Shown here: piece by piece, positions 4,675 to 7,344 of the stretch
Numbering within the stretch: position 1 is the stretch's first letter
Layout: each line of letters starts with the position of its first letter
NCBI GenBank assembly: GCA_007135505.1
Contig: SLIS01000363.1
Coordinates: 1 to 7,344, forward strand
DNA from: Halovivax sp.
GTDB lineage: Archaea; Halobacteriota; Halobacteria; Halobacteriales; Natrialbaceae
Length of the DNA: 7,344 nucleotides
Direction: 5' to 3'
The notes under the pieces: generated by a model
What the model was told of the DNA's origin: nothing
The model's input: only the letters and a program-made list of their open reading frames with translations
The model's database searches: none
Translations under genes and position numbers: made by a program

Positions 4675-5895
4675 ATGGACGTAACCGAGATCGTCGACGA
4701 GACGTTCGAGACGTTGGACGAATCGACCCCCGTTTCGAAGCTCCGCGCGGCGTTCGAAGACTCACATCGGAAAGTCCTGCTCGTCACCAGCGACGGCACG
4801 TTCGAGGGGATCGTCACCCGGCGCGACGTCATCTCGTCCCACGAGAAAGGGTCGCGCAAGGCCAAATCGCTCGTCAGACCCGTGCCGTCGATCGGCCGGC
4901 ACGAGGACCTGCGAGAGACGGCGCGGCTCATGATCGCCGGCGATACGAGAGTTCTGCCGGTCCTCGCGGACGGCGAGGACGACGGCGAACCCGTCGGCGT
5001 CGTCCGCGCCGACGACCTCCTCCGACACGTCCAGCCGTACCTGTCGGTGCTCGACGCCTCGGACGTCGCGTCGACGGACGTTGTCGTCATGGAACCCGAG
5101 ACTACGCTCGGCAACGCGCTCGCGACCTTCCGCAAGGAGCGCATCGAGCACCTCCCGGTCGTCGCGACCGAACACAGCAACGACGTCGTCGGGATCCTCA
5201 GCCTCTTCGACGTGCTCGATTTCGTCACCCGCGAACTCGAGCGCTCCCAGGGTGGCGACCCGTCAGCCCACGTCACCAGCCAGGGCGGCGACCACGGCGG
5301 ATTTGGGGCTCGCGAGGGCGAAAGCGCCGACCTCCTCGGGCTGCCCGTACGTAACGTGATGGTCGAGACGGTGGGCACCTCCGCTCCCGACGACTCGCTC
5401 GATGCGGTCCTCCAGACGATGCTCGAGCACGGCGCCTCGTCGTCCGTCGTCCTCGACGACACGGAGACGCTCGTCGGGATCGTCACCAAGACCGATCTGC
5501 TCGAGTCGCTGACCTGGACCGACGAGGAGCAGTCGTCCGTGCAAGTGTTCGGCACCGACGTGGTGACCGAGCTGTCCCACGAGGCGATGGCCGAGCGGAT
5601 CGACGACGTCGCCCGCAAGTACCGTGCTATGCGCGTCCTCGAAGCGAAGGTTCACTTCAACGAGCACAAAGAGCAGCTCCGCGGCGTGCCACAGATCCAC
5701 GTCCGGATCCGCCTGTACACCGACAAGGGCCTGTTCGCCGCCTCCGACACCGGCTACGGCGACCGCCACGCGTTCTCGCTCACGCTGAACGCGATCGAAC
5801 GCCAGATCCTGGAAGGCAAGACCCACGGCCAGAGCAAGAAGCGGGCTAGCGACGAGGAGATCGGCCGAATGTACGGCTGGTTCCTGAGCGAGTGA
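4675..5895 (+). CDS. Four-CBS-domain protein with C-terminal HPF/RaiA-like domain (putative ribosome hibernation factor)
   Basis: A 406-aa soluble protein. Four CBS motifs can be read: residues 1-57 (ending GIVTRRDVISS), 62-120 (VGVVRADDLLRHV), 127-187 (VVGILSLFDVLDFV) and 223-280 (LVGIVTKTDLLESL). CBS pairs bind adenine nucleotides such as AMP, ATP or SAM and act as energy sensors. A Gly/His-rich linker (about 190-218) separates CBS3 from CBS4. Residues 288-382 have the beta-alpha-beta-beta-beta-alpha pattern of HPF/RaiA (S30AE) proteins: VQVFGTDV, helix HEAMAERIDDVARKYRAM, strands LEAKVHFNE, QIHVRIRLYTD and GLFAASDTG, then helix HAFSLTLNAIERQILEG. Such domains occupy the 30S decoding channel and silence idle ribosomes. 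It starts 8 nt after the 52-aa gene with no visible Shine-Dalgarno, suggesting coupled translation from the 4479 promoter. CBS assignment is firm; the HPF-like assignment is by pattern. Confidence 0.88.
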   Translation: MDVTEIVDETFETLDESTPVSKLRAAFEDSHRKVLLVTSDGTFEGIVTRRDVISSHEKGSRKAKSLVRPVPSIGRHEDLRETARLMIAGDTRVLPVLADGEDDGEPVGVVRADDLLRHVQPYLSVLDASDVASTDVVVMEPETTLGNALATFRKERIEHLPVVATEHSNDVVGILSLFDVLDFVTRELERSQGGDPSAHVTSQGGDHGGFGAREGESADLLGLPVRNVMVETVGTSAPDDSLDAVLQTMLEHGASSSVVLDDTETLVGIVTKTDLLESLTWTDEEQSSVQVFGTDVVTELSHEAMAERIDDVARKYRAMRVLEAKVHFNEHKEQLRGVPQIHVRIRLYTDKGLFAASDTGYGDRHAFSLTLNAIERQILEGKTHGQSKKRASDEEIGRMYGWFLSE

Positions 5896-5926
5896 GGCAG
5901 ACGGTTAGAGTGGGTCGAGGCGACAG

Positions 5927-5957
5927 GAGACGAGGTGGGTGAATCCGGTCTCGTCTC
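5927..5957. terminator. Hairpin between convergent genes, possible bidirectional terminator
   Basis: GAGACGAG (5927-5934) and CTCGTCTC (5950-5957) are exact inverted arms of 8 bp around a 15-nt loop. The hairpin lies in the 93-nt gap between the CBS-gene stop (5895) and the stop of the minus-strand gene (5989), where both transcripts must end. A second GC palindrome, CCCGGCCGGG (5968-5977), follows. There are no T-runs on either strand, so termination is inferred from position. Confidence 0.4.
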
Positions 5958-5988
5958 GGTTCGGTACCCCGGCCGGGTTCGCGGATCA

Positions 5989-7329
5989 TCACTCGTCAGA
6001 ACCCGTCGTCTGAACGATTCGTCGCTCACCCGCCGCATCACCCCGTTCGTCGGCGACGACGTACTGCACTTCGACGACGATGGAGTCGTCCGTCTTGGCA
6101 CTGATCGCCTCGTGGATCTCGCCGCTCAGTTCCAGATCCGGCCCGGGATCGAGCCCTTTGACGACCACGACGACCCGTTCGACCGACCTGACCGGGTAGT
6201 CGTCGTCGAGTAGCACCGTGACCTCGTCGTCGGTCACCGCGTCATACTGGGGCTCGTCGAGGATCACGCCGACCTCTTCCTCGGCGGTCGCTTCCAGTTG
6301 CGTCGTCTGGAACTCGTTGAGCGTGATTCCGGCGAGCGGCGCCGAGAGCACGAGCAGACCGATCCCGAAGACGGTCGCGTAGGTCATCGTCGATCGGCGT
6401 GTCGGCGAGACCTCGAAGAGGCCCTGCGGGCGGTAGCCGGCGATCCAGAGCGTTCCGAGCGCCGCGACGTTGATCGACAGCAGGTTGACGACCACGAGGA
6501 CGAACGCGCCCAGCGCTGCCCCGTACATCCCCCAGGCGGTGGTGATTCCGACGGCGGCCGCGGGCGGGATGAGCGCGGCCGCGATCATCACGCCGACGAT
6601 CGCCTCGGAGAAACCGCGGGTGAGACTGAGTATGCCGGCGACGCCGGCGCCCAGGGCGACCAGCACCGAGAAGAGGTTCGGCGAGACGCGTTCTTGCAGC
6701 TCGGCAACGAGGACGATGTCGACGCCGGCGGGTTCGAGGCCGGCCATCCGGGCGAGGGCGGCGAGGCCGATCGAGGCCGCGACGACGACGCCGACCCCGA
6801 GCACCTGGTAGCGAAAGCCCGCCCGTCGGAGCGCGTCGTCGCCCGTGACGATGCCGACGCTGGCCGCGAGCGCCGGGCCGAGCAAGGGGGCGATGACCAT
6901 CGACCCCACGACGACCGCGGGAGAGTCAGACAGCAGACCCGCGGTGGCGACCGTGGCGCTGATCAGCAACATTATGACGTAGATCGAGAGCGTGGGCGTG
7001 AACTCGTCGGCCTTCGTCCGCAGCACCTGTCGGGAGGTGCGCGCGCCGCTGGCGCCACCCCGGGCATACTGCTCGCGCACGTCGTCGAACGCCTGCGAGA
7101 TGACCGTCTCCGCGTTGACCACGACGACCCGGGCGTCCTCGATGTCGACCTCGGCCAGGTCGTCGAGCACCGGTTCGACGGCGTTCGTCGGCAGCGGGAA
7201 CCGGACGACGGAGCCGTAGGTCTTCCCGCTCGTTTCGTCACTCATGACGTACTCGATGCCGGCGTCGTCGAGGACGTTCAGGACGGCCCGTCGACGCCCC
7301 TCCGGAATCGCGATCTCCAGGTATCTCAT
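5989..7329 (-). CDS. DUF389 / TIGR00341 family integral membrane protein
   Basis: A 446-aa membrane protein. Residues 1-75 are a soluble N-terminal domain with two beta-alpha-beta-like halves (MRYLEIAIPEG..., then VEPVLDDLAEVDIEDARVVVV), ACT/ferredoxin-like in outline. About seven hydrophobic segments follow: roughly 112-132, 137-160, 173-196, 219-238, 241-262, 267-296 and 315-336. The DUF389 signature is seen in DSPAVVVGSMVIAPLLGP (135-152) and in the second small-residue helix VGVMIAAALIPPAAAVGI. Residues 345-446 form an acidic C-terminal soluble domain, likely cytoplasmic or external according to topology, with strand-rich stretches such as VERVVVVVKG. The biochemical role of this family is not established; transport or envelope stress roles are guesses. 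Only 15 nt upstream of the ATG are visible (no Shine-Dalgarno in them), so the promoter is outside the window. It is convergent with the CBS gene and not co-transcribed. Confidence 0.88.
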   Translation of the reverse strand: MRYLEIAIPEGRRRAVLNVLDDAGIEYVMSDETSGKTYGSVVRFPLPTNAVEPVLDDLAEVDIEDARVVVVNAETVISQAFDDVREQYARGGASGARTSRQVLRTKADEFTPTLSIYVIMLLISATVATAGLLSDSPAVVVGSMVIAPLLGPALAASVGIVTGDDALRRAGFRYQVLGVGVVVAASIGLAALARMAGLEPAGVDIVLVAELQERVSPNLFSVLVALGAGVAGILSLTRGFSEAIVGVMIAAALIPPAAAVGITTAWGMYGAALGAFVLVVVNLLSINVAALGTLWIAGYRPQGLFEVSPTRRSTMTYATVFGIGLLVLSAPLAGITLNEFQTTQLEATAEEEVGVILDEPQYDAVTDDEVTVLLDDDYPVRSVERVVVVVKGLDPGPDLELSGEIHEAISAKTDDSIVVEVQYVVADERGDAAGERRIVQTTGSDE

Positions 7330-7344
7330 CGGATTGGTCGTCCA

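Noticed and set aside
4572..5618. Minus-strand open frame of 348 codons opposite the CBS gene
   Set aside because: Ser/Arg/Thr-rich low-complexity translation, the usual shadow of an acidic haloarchaeal gene; the plus strand encodes four readable CBS motifs.

Overview
The window reads as chromosomal DNA from a halophilic archaeon (class Halobacteria). The proteins are strongly acidic (Asp/Glu-rich, Lys-poor), GC is high with G/C-biased third positions, several starts sit about 26-27 nt below a TATA-like box with no leader (leaderless transcription), other starts have Shine-Dalgarno sequences matching the archaeal 16S 3' end, and the gene families are ones common in haloarchaea. I see no insertion sequence, phage gene, CRISPR array or stable RNA gene.

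Layout, left to right: (i) 1-106, a possible C-terminal tail of an upstream gene whose stop overlaps the next start as ATGA; (ii) 103-1608 (+), a large Rsm22-type SAM-dependent methyltransferase lacking the usual cysteine cluster and carrying a C-terminal extension; (iii) a 200-nt spacer with a 22-bp direct repeat; (iv) 1809-2618 (+), SurE 5'/3'-nucleotidase, apparently leaderless; (v) a 296-nt spacer with a TATA box and an inverted repeat; (vi) 2915-3292 (+), a small winged-helix DNA-binding protein with a very strong ribosome binding site; (vii) 3467-4254 (+), a lipoprotein gene whose promoter, signal peptide and lipobox are intact but whose mature domain lies in another frame; (viii) a 253-nt spacer with 22-nt-period repeats and a precise 7-4-7 inverted repeat next to a TATA box; (ix) 4508-4666 and 4675-5895 (+), an apparent two-gene operon: a 52-aa protein with an internal duplication, then a four-CBS-domain protein with a C-terminal domain resembling ribosome hibernation factors (HPF/RaiA type); (x) 5989-7329 (-), a DUF389/TIGR00341 membrane protein, convergent with the operon and separated from it by a hairpin.

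Two proteins point to the ribosome: the Rsm22-like methyltransferase and the CBS-HPF-like protein, which could couple adenylate sensing to ribosome inactivation. SurE acts on nucleoside monophosphates. I do not claim that these genes form one pathway. The parts most worth attention are the 4456-5895 unit (operator, leaderless micro-gene, CBS-HPF-like protein), the broken lipoprotein and the cysteine-free Rsm22 homologue.
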